Source: Anthonomus grandis grandis (Eukaryota > Arthropoda > Insecta > Coleoptera > Curculionidae). From it: DNA of 64,000 nt. This document shows, piece after piece, positions 11,499-24,127 of this stretch. Both the position numbers and the translations under genes were made by a program. How positions within the stretch are numbered: position 1 is the stretch's first letter; every line of letters starts with the position of its first letter. Where the stretch lies: contig NC_065546.1 in NCBI RefSeq assembly GCF_022605725.1, positions 20,146,227-20,210,226 of the forward strand, read 5' to 3'. The notes under the pieces are model-generated. The model was not told where the DNA came from, did no database searches, and was given only the letters and a program-made list of their open reading frames with translations.

Positions 11499-12178
11499 TT
11501 AGTCAGCATCTTGAAACTCATCATCTTCATTACCATTTTCTAGGTAATCTCCATTTCCAAAAGAATTTTCTTCGATTCTTCTGGATATATCATCAATATC
11601 TATGAAAAAGTATTTATTTTTTATATCCTTTTGCAAACTCAATAATCAAATCCTTACCAGCATCTCCAGCCCCTCTATTTTGGATAACATAATGGCCCTC
11701 TTCTTCCAACTCATCTTCTGCATCTGCATACAAATTATCATCATCCTCATCCATATCTTCTGGATCTGGATTCAATTCCTAAAATATTAAACTCAATATC
11801 TTCTTACAGCAAATCTATTACTTTAAAATCACCTGACAAACTTTGATCGCATCATAAATACTGGAGACAGCAGTCTCATTTTCATCACTAGGAACCAAAA
11901 TCAATTCAGTTACTTCATGTTCTGATTCGGCATCACTATCATCATCTTCATCATTGTGGTTTAAATTTTGAGATGCATCTCCTAGAATTAATTGATTTAA
12001 TAACTATTTCACGTAAAATTTATTATAAAACTCACCAGGCATTGTAAGTTTACCATCTAACATCAAGTAGATACACTCTTTAGGATAGACATTTTCATCT
12101 TTCGAAATGGCATGTAGTGAGATGTCTTGATACTCTACAGAGAAGCCTGCATTGTCTTTCTCTTGCCAACACAGTGTC
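11499..12178 (-). CDS. icln: Methylosome subunit pICln, exons 2-5
   Basis: Four minus-strand exons join in frame with GT-AG borders: 12036-12178, 11833-11981, 11658-11778 and 11499-11599 (stop TAA). They encode TLCWQEKDNAGFSVEYQDI then SLHAISKDENVYPKECIYLML, the PH-like core of pICln. The acidic linker HNDEDDDSDAESEHEVTEL, LILVPSDENETAVSSIYDAI and the C-terminal acidic blocks ending NEDDEFQDAD follow. pICln binds Sm proteins with PRMT5/MEP50 in the cytoplasm, chaperoning them for SMN-dependent snRNP assembly. The first exon here begins with one base completing a codon, so at least one upstream exon carrying the N-terminal ~45 residues must exist. I did not find it between 12179 and about 18000, so a long first intron is likely. 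Coding looks intact. Confidence 0.92.
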
Positions 12179-12627
12179 CTGATATAAAAAAATGTAAAAA
12201 GTTGTGTATATTCATTTGTCCAAATACAGATACTATCAGGTCGAATATATGATCTTTATTAAAATATTATGAAGTAAATATTACAATTATATAAAATCAT
12301 GATTACTGTACGGTCTGTCAAAAAAAAACCATTTATATAAAACATTGGTAGTATTTTTTTATTTGATTAAATTTAGAATAATGTAAAAAATAATTAACGT
12401 TTCAAGTGTTAAATTTTAACTTAGTCGAAGATTGTAATTTAAATTTATTATATAACAAATATTTAAATAAAACTATAGACCTTTGACAAATTAATAATAC
12501 AGATAGGCGATTTATGCATTAGAAAATGAAGTATACCCAACTACTAAGGTATGATAAAGAGAAGACTGTATCCCCACCAGATATCGTTGACCACCCATTG
12601 GTCACAAATCAGGCGCATCAGACTGTA
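12179..12627. other. pICln intron 1 (part), nothing else recognised
   Basis: AT-rich sequence upstream of the first recognised pICln exon. No convincing first exon was found on the minus strand. The long frame through 12526-12792 runs into a MITE and is not credible as a gene. Confidence 0.45.
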
Positions 12628-12824
12628 AGGGCGGCCGTACACGAACGACTTTTTGGCTGTCATATCGACCACAATTCTTCAAAAAAATTAAAACTTCGAC
12701 TGCAGCTCGACTCCCTTGTATGGTATAAACTGTTATTCCTACGATGGGCTGCAGTTCGCCAAGACGCGACCGCAGAATTGTGGTCGGTATGACTGCAAAA
12801 AAGTCGCTCGTGTACGGCCGCCCT
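12628..12824. mobile_element. MITE, 197 bp, TIR AGGGCGGCCGTACACGA
   Basis: Inverted arms of about 50 bp. The left arm starts AGGGCGGCCGTACACGA at 12628 and continues through GACTTTTT and GACCACAATTCT. The right arm is its complement ending at 12824. The interior has GCTGCAG boxes and is GC-richer than its surroundings. No clear 8-bp duplication is visible, so the superfamily is uncertain. No coding capacity. Confidence 0.85.
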
Positions 12825-13449
12825 AAGCCGTGCACTCTTCTGGGCTATTTTGTCTTGTTTTTTGGGAAAATATAGTCTGTGTAATATTAATTGTTCTATT
12901 TAATAATTACTCTTAGGAATTTATTATTTGCTGTTTTCATATTTCTGAATTTCTTAAGAACCAGGCAAATAAGGCTCCAATATAAATAAGGAAGGAAACG
13001 TTAGGATATTATAAGTGATAAACACCCGTCTGCAAGACTCTCTCATACTCGCGTTATACAGACGTTGGAACCCTCTTTTTTGTAAGACAAAAATATTATA
13101 AGTAATATGTGCATGCTCCCCAGAAACACAAACCATACCAAAAGGGATTCAATTAAAGAAAAATAATCAATTCTTTCAAAATTTCAAAATCAACTTCTCC
13201 TGCTAGCACCCTAATACCATAACAATTGGCTAATATTTTTTGAAACAACTGTGTGATATGACTTTTAAATTCTAGTTTATTATCAATATATATTAACATA
13301 AGAATTTATTTTCGTCCAAGTTGTTCATAATTTAATTTTCCAAAAATACATAAATAAAATTGGATTTAAATTTCATAACACAGTTATTCATAAACACTTT
13401 CGAAGTATTTAAACACAGTTTCTTAGAATCACAATATTTCTTGATTTCA
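12825..13449. other. Nothing recognised
   Basis: AT-rich sequence without motif-bearing ORFs or clear repeat structure. Confidence 0.4.
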
Positions 13450-14030
13450 ATAATATCTTTGTTAACTGTGATATTTACATTTATCATTATTCATTTTTCT
13501 GTCATCAATATAAATGAGGAATAGAACTGGTCCAAGAACTGAATGCTGTGCAATATCATGAATCACAAGCTGCTTCCCTGAAGGAACACCTTCCACAGAA
13601 ACACTTTCCGTTCTATTATGCAAATAAGATCTAAACCACTCAAGAGCCAAACTCCTGAACCCATACCGCTAAGTTTCCAGATTAGTATTTCATGACGAGA
13701 TTCAAATGTCTTCGTCAAGTCACAAAACACCGCTGCAGCAGAACCATCCAAGGATAAGTCACTTTTTAATTAATTTCTCAATGATTTTTGAGATAGTTGG
13801 AAGCAATGCTATGAGTCTGTAGGAAGGTGATTCTGAATCTTCCCCCTTAAAGAAAGGCATGATTCTGGCCACCCTAAGAAATATAAAATGTTGGGAAATT
13901 GGCCAGTATTGAAATAATGATTAATTGCAGATACTAGCACCTCCAGGGCGGCATCAGGTAAATTTAAAAATATCCGTACAATATTAATAATTATATATAA
14001 AAATACGTTCATTATAGCCAGACGTAGTTT
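13450..14030 (-). pseudogene. Non-LTR reverse transcriptase remnant
   Basis: The minus strand shows, in order and in shifting frames, INHYFNTGQFPNI (RT motif 0-1 region) near 13900 and IIEKLIKSDLSLDGSAAAVFCD then LTKTFESRHEILIWKLSG near 13680-13760, where the palm motif normally reads FxDLxKAFD. FRSYLHNRTESVSVEG, VLGPVLFLIYIDD near 13470-13640 is the GVPQGSxLGPxLFLxYINDL motif. Frameshifts and a degraded catalytic box (CDLTKTFES) mark it as dead. Confidence 0.75.
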
Positions 14031-15363
14031 TCCTCCTTATATTCCCCAAAGTAGACTTAAGCTCAAGTAGATCAGTCGGCAAAGGAAAGGATGAACCACG
14101 TCCAGCCCTACAGACCGGAAAAGGACCTGCCATTTTACATGGTACAATATAAATTATTTAGCCTATCAGGTTTAATTTTTACTTTCGCAATATTCCCCCG
14201 TTTACCTCTTAGTTCATCTACTATCTTCCAAACCCTCCCCTAAACATTGTGTGAATCTTTAACTGACTTAATATTTTTGCTTTGCAGTATTATTTGTTAC
14301 TCTGTATAGTGCTCTATATCTGCCAAAAGAGTCTGTAAAAGTAATGTTATTTACACGAAATTGCCGAATACAGTGCAGTGATCTAAGATTTGCAGCAGCA
14401 CCTTAAGACCCTTGATCCATTTTTGTTTTGTTTTTAAGGTTTTTATCGGAACATTAAATTTTTCTCAAATAATTGCATGAAATGACTCTAAAGGATTCGG
14501 AGTAGACAAAACGCGCTGCCAATCCTTAAAAGAGAAGTTAATTGATGATTAAAATTATTAGATCTGACAAGACCATATAAAAATCAATTTTAAAAAATTA
14601 CTTTCGAATAAATATTTAAACCAGACAACAGCACTTCTAGTCTAAATAAAAAGTTACTCACAGTAGCAGAAGCTTTATATAAAGATATAACATACAAACA
14701 CATCTATTATATATAATTGAAAATTTAAACATCCTGTCTTCAGCTTAAATAATCAAATTTACTTTCACAAAATTAACCCTTACCCGATTATGGCATGGAT
14801 TATTTGCATTGGATATTAAGATGTACAAAAGATTTTCTAATAAGAAGGGATTTTACAGCTTGGAGTCTTGAACTACTTTTTGTAGAGTTAAATATATATG
14901 TCACAATGATTTTTTTGTTTAAAAACTTAATTTTTAAAATATTTAGTACAATTTGTTGTTTTGAGTGAGGGAAATTATAGGTAACACGAAGTAAATAGCA
15001 GCCTATAAATATAGAGATTGGCAAATGGATCACTACACATATGTGTGTGATAAGTTCCTAACAGACGAGATGTTGCAACGCCGCTCCCGCGATAGTACGC
15101 TGGTCTTTACACAATTTAAAAAAAATATTACGCGGCATTGGTATAATGTTTTTCTAATGCAGGAATTACATGTGTAAAACCTGCATATATTCGTAATTAC
15201 AATTTTTTTATGATGTGCATTGCATATTGAAAATTAAAGCGTTGTTCTTATTAAAATAAAAAATAAACTCTAATAAAAAGTGAATGTAAACATTATAAAA
15301 AAACAGAAAATAATAAACCTAACAAATAATCTTTTAAATAAAAGGCTAAAAAAGACCTCCTTC
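14031..15363. other. Nothing recognised
   Basis: AT-rich stretch that may include decayed LINE sequence on its left (continuous with 13450-14030) but shows no firm motif. Isolated G+C blocks occur near 15070-15100. Confidence 0.4.
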
Positions 15364-15787
15364 AGTCAAGTCTGGTGACCTTGGTAGTCACCAGACTTAA
15401 ATCTACTGGATTATTGCCTCTGGAGGCGGATGAAAGCTCTAGTGTACGAAACACCAGTAGAAACCGTAGAAGGACTCCACAATCAAATTTTGAATGCTTC
15501 AAATAATATTAAAAAATAGTCCCCAAGCAATTAAATGTGCAACACGAACGCTTAACAAACGTGCTGCAGGTTGCCTTAAAGTTGGTGGGGGTATTTTCGA
15601 AATTATTTTAAATTAGTAGAATTTTGTTTTTTTACTAGTATTTGTTTCTGTTGCTTTTAAAAGAAAAAATCTTGCAAAAAAACTTCAGAACCGATAATTT
15701 CAGAAAGGGTTGATTGATTTATCTTATTTTGACCTTCTGAACATGTTTCTAAAATATTTTCCTTTCCTCCCGAAATACCCTGTATAA
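15364..15787 (+). pseudogene. Tc1/mariner transposase C-terminal tail and right end
   Basis: The plus strand reads SPDLNLLDYCLWRRMKALVYE (third catalytic Asp and the LW box) then TPVETVEGLHNQILNASNNIK, followed by stops. The C-terminal region resembles the DUF4817-bearing mariners common in insects. Sequence ends in CGAAATACCCTGTATA near 15787, the usual terminal CCCTGTA. The 5' part of the element is missing, so this is a truncated remnant. The codon before SPD is a stop. Confidence 0.8.
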
Positions 15788-16489
15788 GTAACATTTAAGT
15801 TTTAGTAATTAATTTAATTTAGATTGTAAGTTGAGGGATAACAAAAGCCATATATACAAACAAAACTTTTAATATAAATTGTTTTAAATGTTTGTTGTAT
15901 CTAGGAATAATAAATACATCCTGCAATGCCTCTTTGTTTGCGATATTTCAGATTAAACTAACCAAGTTATTATCTCACTCACAGTCTTATGAGAGTATAA
16001 TAGCTCCATGTATCTAGTAATATTATTTTTAATAAATGGTCATTTCATAAAAATAATTAATGAATATGTTGGATATAATTTTTTTAAACAATGTTTACAA
16101 AAAATAGCAGGTATTATGTTAAAGGTGAATAATCCATAACAATCCATAATGTGAGCCATAACTGTGACAGCAGCACTTTACAGATAATTTTTTTATTGCA
16201 TATATATTTCTGCTTAATTTTCTGTTCAAACTATTAATTTGATCATTCTATTAGAAATTAGAAATCTAATAATTATGCTAAAAATAAGAATGCTCACGAA
16301 CCTTATCTGAGATTCAACTGCCCTCTCTAGTACTCCTTCAAAAGATCTCACTTGATTTTCTTTATTGAGAATATTTGTTGTTGGTGTATTTGTTAAAAAA
16401 ATAATAGTGCAATGTATGAAACTTAATGAGTTCAATGTTTGGTCAAAATTTTAATTTGAGAAAATAAGAGTGCAGAACATGCGGTCAAC
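15788..16489. other. Nothing recognised
   Basis: AT-rich sequence with no supported feature. Confidence 0.4.
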
Positions 16490-16745
16490 TGCATTACAGA
16501 ATAGATTGGAAGATGTTTTGACTGTGGGAAAAAGCACATGGCAATTTTTTTAGATGTTGGCAAGGAGTTTAATACAGTAAAGCATGTTATACTACTTAAA
16601 CAGATGGAAAATTATTTGAATTAGAATTATTAGAAGTCTCCTATAACCCTTTAAAAATTATATTAAGCAAAGAAAACAAAATGTAAAAATAAAAGGATCT
16701 GTCAGTTTACCAAGGTTGGCAGAATGTGTGCCTCAGGGAAAAGTC
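16490..16745 (+). pseudogene. Non-LTR reverse transcriptase remnant, palm region
   Basis: The plus strand reads KKHMAIFLDVGKEFNTVKHVI then LLKQMENYL, a decayed form of the RT FxDxxKAFDTVxH motif. It continues with KQNVKIKGSV and CVPQGKVL, the decayed GVPQGSVL box. Frameshifts separate the blocks. The fragment at about 17940-18290 probably belongs to the same copy, split by the repeat at 16938-17800. Confidence 0.7.
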
Positions 16746-16937
16746 CTTAATGAGTTATTACCACAATATTGAATACAAGAAAAACTTAACATTAAATTCA
16801 GATTTTCTGTAGACTCAAAAATATATTGTACATTAAGTAAACTCATATTGCACTTGAAATGGACTGTAAAAAAAAAGACGCACACATTGAATGCCTCTGC
16901 AACTAACAGATAAGAAGATAAAAGCAAAGATACAATC

Positions 16938-17800
16938 TTAAAACATTGAATGCTGCAAACCATAGGGGAGATTGTTTGAGTTTACCATCTCTCAGACAAT
17001 GATGACAAACCAATTTTTCGTACAATACATTTCGACCCAATTTTTCATACAATATAAATTTTTCTTAATCGAGTCAATATTTTTTTAATGTGTTGCATTT
17101 GGTAACAGGTAAAAAATGTTTGCTCTTTCTCTTTAAAATTTTCTTTCGTTGATAATTAATAATATATACTTTGAGACTAATCAACAAACTTTTCAGAATA
17201 AAAAAATATTCTTAACAAAAAAGTTAATGAGAAAAAAGCAACTTGGCAATATAGAATACATCATAGGTTTAAAATGAAAGCATCCAAGGTTGCCACTTTG
17301 TGTTTTTTTTTCTTGATATTTTTTCCGCGTTTACTGGTTCGAATAAGCGAAAAATTAGTCAGATTATAACAATATACTTAATTACCCATTTTATAGTATA
17401 TCTATTAATATTTTGCTAAAAAAAGTAAAGAAAAAAGCTTATTTTGGTATCCAATAATCAATAGATAGTTCAGAAATATTTCTCTTTTATAATATTATAA
17501 CCTATAAGGATGACACCAAACTCACTTGTGAAAATCCTTTTTTTCAATATATGTGACCCACTTTAGGCTTCTTTATTCATTTTTAAGCAAAAAGGAAGTT
17601 TTAATTTCATTAATAATTAACAAAAATTCCCCGAAACCACTCAAAATATCCTTTTAATACTAATATTATAGGAAACTACACCATCCAAACGTAAAAAAAA
17701 CGAGTGCAGTTGCCAAATAATTTTATGGAGAGAATATTTCCTGGTGATTTTTACAGTGTTGCCGTTCTGTGTGGAAATTTGGTGAACTCAAGAATCCAAA
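16938..17800 (-). repeat. Dispersed repeat, inverted copy with unoccupied mariner site
   Basis: Positions 16938-17345 are the reverse complement of 7481-7868 joined to 9749-9985, without the mariner. The junction lies at the TATATA near 17164. Positions 17500-17790 are the reverse complement of about 100-330. The two sub-blocks may be parts of a single larger repeat family. Confidence 0.75.
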
Positions 17801-17939
17801 TTTACAATGTAAATTATTATTACTGATAAGAATAAATATAGTATTGGTTATTAAAAAATTTCACTATTACACTAATTACAATAATTTATTATATTACTTA
17901 ATTTTGTTTTTTAAAATTGAGTAGTCACTGCCAACATGG

Positions 17940-18290
17940 AATACTAAGCATAATTATCAACAAAATATCTTCCCCTCCCCTCGGTGCCCTGTGTAGATAT
18001 TGAACTTAATCCAAAACAGTCAATGTTTATTCTAGTGTGTTTAATGGTCTAATGATAAAATATTTAGATGTTACTTTAGATCGTAATCTAAAGTAGTACC
18101 ATGATGTTGAATACATTTTCATTCGAATTCATAAACTTATTTGCAATGAAAATCTATCAGGCCTTGGCTGAATCAATTTTAAATTATTGCATAACAAGAA
18201 GAGGCAGAACAACTAAAACCATCCTGCAGCCTCTTGTGATTAGCCAGAAATATATCTTAAAGGTAAGTAATGTAGGTTAAGTTATATTCT
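17940..18290 (+). pseudogene. Non-LTR reverse transcriptase remnant, thumb region
   Basis: The plus strand reads MIKYLDVTLDRNLK then IRIHKLI, and KIYQALAESILNYCITRRGRT then TKTILQPLVISQKYILK. This matches the post-palm region of CR1/jockey-like RTs (YLGxxLDxxLxW; VYxALxxSxLxYGI). Stops occur between the blocks. It aligns after the 16490-16745 fragment in gene order. Confidence 0.72.
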
Positions 18291-18299
18291 TTGGATATT

Positions 18300-20200
18300 T
18301 TATTTAAAGAGGCTAAAATATTGCAACTTGATACAATTTACTTGAAAGCTGTGATTATATTTTATTAGACATTTTACAGATTAAAATCTGCAATACCTAA
18401 ATTTTATATCACACTGTCAAAATACTAAACCTAATGGAAAGAACTAACGGAAAAGCTATTATCTGCAAAATGTCAAAGATTGCTGAAAAAAAAATCTCTG
18501 GAACAAAACATTAAATTTATAATAAAATTCTAATTGAATATTAGATATGGATTATGTTGGTTATTATAATAAACATTTTTTTTTATTTTGGTGCTTTTTT
18601 TTTCTTTCAACTATTCTTAAGCTTAAATTTCCACATTGGTTATTTCTATAAGGAGCAAATTGTAAATGTGTTTTAATCTTAAACACTAATTCAACTTAAA
18701 GATTAAGTAATTTATTGACTATATATATTTTTGCTTGGGTGTACTGACAGATTTGTTTCCATTGAACACTTTGCATGATATATTTATTGTATACCTATTT
18801 TTTGAGAAGTTTGAATAAAATTTACTTATTATTATTTATTTGGTTTAAGTCTAAAATTTTGGGCCATTGCAAGGATACCCTTAAGTAGATAGTCTGCATC
18901 CTCCCCTCTCAATTTTAGTTCTACTATAGAGACACAAATTGCAATATCAGTATATAATAAGTTTGAATGCCCAGTTTTTAGTCATGAAGATTTTACTATT
19001 AATATAGTCAAATGCAAAACTGAAATATGTAAATATACAAATCTTTAATTTTAATGATAGATGGAATGAAAATCAAGAATCCACTAAAATATACTGTATA
19101 ACTCAATAGTTAGTGGGTAAAGTATTTTTATGGTTAAATGCTATTATAATGCAATAAGATATCAATGGTAAAAAAAAGAGATAATAAAAGAGCAATTTTG
19201 TTTAGCTTATCATGAAAAAAATCATTATTGGCTTACTTTATATTTTGGGATAGGTTTAAAACACTACTTAAAAGACTACATGTTTCATTAAAAAATAGGC
19301 ATACATTAAATTAAAAAAAAGGTTATTATTTGACAATTTGGTACCTCTGTAGGTTCAAGCTTTTGACAACTACAATATTTTAAGCAAGTTAATATAGAAA
19401 TAGAATTAGCAGATATAGTTTAATTAATGCTGTGATTAGAATAAATTGTAAATTCTCAAATATTTATTGCCAAAATTAGTTGAGGTGATAACAATAGTTA
19501 TATAAGCTATGGGACACGCATCATGAAGATAAAAGGAAATCACAAGATTTTGAGCTATCAGAAGCTGAGAAATTTCTTAAGAAAAAAAGTTAACTCAGTT
19601 TTTAAATAGCATCAACTGAAGCCTTTTTACTAAAAATGTAGACCATAATGGCATCTATTATCTTAACTAAAAATATGTATTTAGTTGGTTTAATTTACTG
19701 ACCTTATAGGTTTATACTTAGAACATTGAAAGGCTAGAATTAGTAAACAACAACTTTGTTTGAGTCCAACATGTGCACAGGGGCAAGAGGGGTGTTTTAT
19801 TTACAAACATATGTGCCGATTCTCTGTTGTCAAGTCGACACAAATTTCCAACGGAGGAAATTTTTAGCTATATTTTAACAAACATTATAACGATAATTTA
19901 ACTTATTTGTGTTGTATTTTATAGGAAAATTTAAAATAAAAAGTATAAATACTACAATTAACTAACCTATTTTAAGAATAAATATAATATCCTTAAGCAA
20001 AAAAAAACAAAATTATTAACATTCTTATCCCTAAAACTGCTTCTAAAAAATTTGAAGCGACAACACCGGAGCTTAAGCGCCTAAGCCATACGCGTTGTGT
20101 CATCTGTCAAACGGCTTTTTGTTTATATTCGGGATTCGTGTATTTTCTTTCATTTTTGGTTTAAAAAGGAAAAAAGGCCACATTTTAGTGTTTTTTAAAA
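18300..20200. other. AT-rich intergenic, nothing firm
   Basis: No ORF with recognisable domains. Around 18845-18930 the minus strand can be read as a short open block (VELKLRGEDADYLLKGILAM) in a mixed frame, which I could not assign. The remainder is low-complexity AT-rich sequence. Confidence 0.4.
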
Positions 20201-20208
20201 TTGCTAGG

Positions 20209-21943
20209 ATAGCAAAAACTTGTGTCGTTTGTGCCGCATCATGATAAAAAGGCGATTCATGCCGATCTTTTCACAAGTAAGTACGGATACTTTCATAACA
20301 TCACATCATGGGGTAACCATCACCATAAACGTAGAATAGGGGATCTTATAGATATAAACCTAATAAAAACTTGAATGTGAAAGTGTGTGTAAAATACCAA
20401 AATATTTATATTTTTAAATCTAAATATATTTTTTAACATATTCATCTATCAATAGGCTATAAAAAATATAAAACTAGAATTTTGTCCCTGGTTTTATTGC
20501 AGGATTTTATGTTTTTTTTGTTGTTTTGGCAGAAAGATGGCATAATACCTATGTACCTATCTATATATAGTTTGATATCTATGTATACAGTTAATTTTGT
20601 CTTTCTTTAAAATTTGTTCCATATTTTTTTTTGTTTTACCTTATTGCAACTTACAATAATATATATAGTAATTGGCACCACATATTAATTTATTACTGTA
20701 ATTTTTTTTTGCTTTTTGATTGAATATCAAATACTTATTATAGATTGCCTAATGATTATGCCCAAAGGGAACAATGGGTTTCATTAACGGAAATCAACAC
20801 AATTAAAAAGAACATATTTGTTTGTTCAGATCACATCCCTAGAAGTGATATAAGGGAGATAATATTATCAGTAGCCAGACTTTATTAAAAAAATCAGCTC
20901 TACCTTAAAGGTAATTTTTTTAAAATATATTTTTCTAGTATATTTATAGAGTATTACTATATTTTACCTTAAAATTATTGATAAAGGTTTGCATGCTTTT
21001 ATTTACTACATTATGTAAGCTAAAAAAACAACCTTTTAAAACTTGTGCTTGGGCTATGTTGTAAAACATATAGCTTCGTCACAAAAAGTATTAGTGTTAC
21101 TCATATAAGCTTTATTTATACCTAATACTTATTAAATTAGGTATGTGTGTAAAACTATTTTTTTACTAGGATTTCTGATGCACTGGTTAAAAACACAGCA
21201 GCCGATAATTCAGTTAATTTACCAAGTGATTTACCCTTCAAAGCTGCAGGGGTAACTTTCCTGAAGAGTGCAAAAACTTCTTTAGCTTTCAAAACGGTAT
21301 ATAGTACAAACAGTGAAGCTAATATAGACAAGTATGGATAATTAAAATAGATAAATATTCTTGATACACCAAATTTTGTATAATTACAGATCTGATCATT
21401 CATCATCAACAATAACTGCATCTGAGAATTATAGTTCTACAGTAACCGTGGGGTCTAGGTCAACAATTACTATTTCTCATCCAAGCCGTTTTTGTTTAAC
21501 TGCTACACATTCCCTGACTCTGCCAAGGAAAAGGTAAAAATACAATCAAAATAGACTAGGTACTAGTTTTATGCCATGTATCATCCTATTCTATATATCT
21601 TATTTAAAAGTGATATAGTATTTTATTGTATTATATTTGTTTAATTAAATGCAATTAATCAAATGTATGATATTACAAAGATTCTTTATAATAACATACA
21701 TTTTATTGATCAATTGGATTATCATAATACATTTTTTAAATTTTTTCTTTAATTTTGGTAATACTATATTTTTATGTATATTATTCTAGGGCAAAATCAA
21801 AATGATATCCTGAGGACCTAAGCACTGATGATTCCACCGTTTCAAAAGCTAAATCACTTGTCACCAGATTATGGAAAAAAAATAAAGAACAAAAAATTAA
21901 AATTCGAGGATTGCAACAAGCAAATTTGCGCCAAAGAAATTGA
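20209..21943 (+). pseudogene. THAP-domain protein gene, decayed
   Basis: Exon 1 (20209-20276) reads AKTCVVCAAS**KGDSCRSFH, the start of a C2CH THAP finger, but the initiator is ATA and two stops replace the residues after AAS. After a GTAAGT donor, exon 2 (20744-20930) continues the same codon into KLPNDYAQREQWVSL and FVCSDHIPRSD, the W and C..H parts of the finger. Exon-like blocks at 21168-21350 and 21392-21533 (donor GTAAAA), and 21790-21943 (AKSLVTRLWKKNKEQKIKI then RGLQQANLRQRN, coiled-coil-like, stop TGA) follow. THAP proteins bind DNA. This copy may descend from a transposon or from a host-gene duplicate. Exon-intron structure is preserved, so it is not a processed copy. Confidence 0.65.
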
Positions 21944-24127
21944 ATTAGATGTCTCAAGTCATTATTAAAATACTAACATACTAACAAAAAATAATAACAT
22001 GATTTTCGAAAAAGCCCAACATACTACATATTTTATTTGACTTGTAAAAGTACTTGTTTGTATATTACTATTAATAAACTATCTAATCTATTGTACATAG
22101 TCTTTATTCTTAGCTTTGTTTTTCAGTATAAATTAATATGATATAATAATTGGTATTAGGTATTATATAGGTCACTATTAAATGTCTCAAAACCATTATA
22201 CAGGCTAAATACTCATAATAAAAATCTTATAACCTACAAAAAACCTGCAACTCCTTCACAATTTGAACATCCTTGTAGTTTTAACTTTTTTCGCTGAAGC
22301 AATACTGTCCCTGTGAAAAAGTCAGCACCATAGAAGTATTTATTATGTGATATAAGTAAGTGATGTAAAACTGAGTTTTGTCCAATATAACAATAACAAT
22401 AAAATTTTGCAAAATGTTAAAAATGTGTGTCTTAAAACATGATTTATTAAGAAATCTATAATATTATATTAATAAAATATTTAATTTCCATAAAAATGCT
22501 TTGACAAAAATGCTGCCTTTCATTAGGACCTTCCTCTAATGAAGTCCGTTAAAAAAAACACATAAATAGCTCATAAATGGTAATATTACTTATACTCAAA
22601 CTCTTTAATAATTAATAAAAATTTATCAGGTAAATATTTGTTGACGACATCACTGGTAAAGAGTGCTTGTATCGGTGACATCAACAATGCGATCGAGCGG
22701 CGTTGCGATGCCATTACCATTTTCACGTTTCTTCGTACTTTATTTTCATTTATTTAACTTATATTGACTTCAATATAGAGTATCTTATCAAATTTATTTT
22801 TAAAAAATGCTTGATATTTTATTAAAGGGGAGAAGTAGTATTGTTTTGTGCCTTCGGAAACAACTGAAAATTTTTATGATATTATAAAGTGATTTTTGCC
22901 ATTTCTCTATAAGCACTTGGCATCATTGCATCAGAGATGTTGCAAGCAAACAAACCTGCCCATAGTTCCACGGCATGCTACTTCTAGCCTTTCAGTGTTC
23001 TAAGGGTTTATACTTTATGGCCACTCCTTTGGTTATATATAATGAAACATGTGAAACATCAGTTCTTGAGACTTAACTATTGAAATATCATGTCACTTTA
23101 ACCATTTTCAACAATCTATTTGATTCAGATAGAATAAAATATATAAAATTTACCTCTCACTAACAAATAGGGTCCCTAACCCCAGATCTTTTTTATCTAA
23201 TACTGCCCTAATATTCCTCTGCTCGAACTTGATGTTAGATTCCGGGTATCTAAAACAGTTTGCGATAACCATTTTAATTGGGTTTTATTGATTTCTTTGA
23301 GTATTTTAGCCTAGAGCAATTATTAATTTCGGTAAATCACTACTTTTGTTGATATTTGCTAATTTTTAAAGGGAATGTTTTTAAGGACAAGTGACAGTTA
23401 TGATACCATGACACTTATCTTCTCTTCTTCTTTTTTTATCTTTGGGATTACACTTTTTGTTGCTACACGCTGCCGCGTGGGAAATAAAGCATACGAAACG
23501 GAATAATTTAACCATAAAATGTCCCAAAAACAAATTGTCGCAACAAAGCAAGATAACATTGAGAATTTTGTTCATTATCTCTCTATCACATAACTTATTA
23601 TATAATCCTGGGGGATTCGAATAAAATCAAATTAAATCAAAATACTTTTATTTGCCTAAATAAACACAAAAATTAAATGTATATGCATAAAAATAGTGAT
23701 CATCTAAATAGATGTTTGTGAGACAAATTAGGAAGACATCGCGAGTATAAAACGGATACACAGATACGAACAACACTGCAATTTCACCAAGGTTGACGTA
23801 TCTGTGTGATACCAGCCTTCCACACACTAAAAACAATATCTATTCCATAAACCCTCACTTATTTACGAAAAGTAAAAATAAGATTTAAAAAAAATATAGA
23901 CTGTTGACTGTGGAGCGAAAAGTCAAACGTAATCATGAATTTACAATATCTATATAATGAATTTATACAGAGTATTGCACCGCCAGGCGAGACATAGGAA
24001 ATCATGTAATTTCTAATAAAGTCAAATATTGGCTCTCCGAATTATTTTAGAGAAAAAATGTATTAGAGTAATTTAAAGCACACTAAAATATGTACTGTAT
24101 ACCTGTATTGAACATTGTAAATTACAA
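21944..24127. other. Mostly unrecognised; repeat copy at 22915-23010
   Basis: The 22915-23010 block is a diverged direct copy of 9885-9980 (GCATCAGAGATGTTGCAAGC..., CCTTTCAGTGTTCTAAG-like end). The rest, including the region 23600-24070, shows no recognised gene or TIR pair. Confidence 0.4.

Noticed and set aside
11602..11790. Plus-strand open frame
   Set aside because: Antisense to pICln exons and introns; hydrophobic composition arises from the complement of acidic codons.
12526..12792. 88-codon open frame
   Set aside because: Runs through both arms of the MITE at 12628-12824; no homology.
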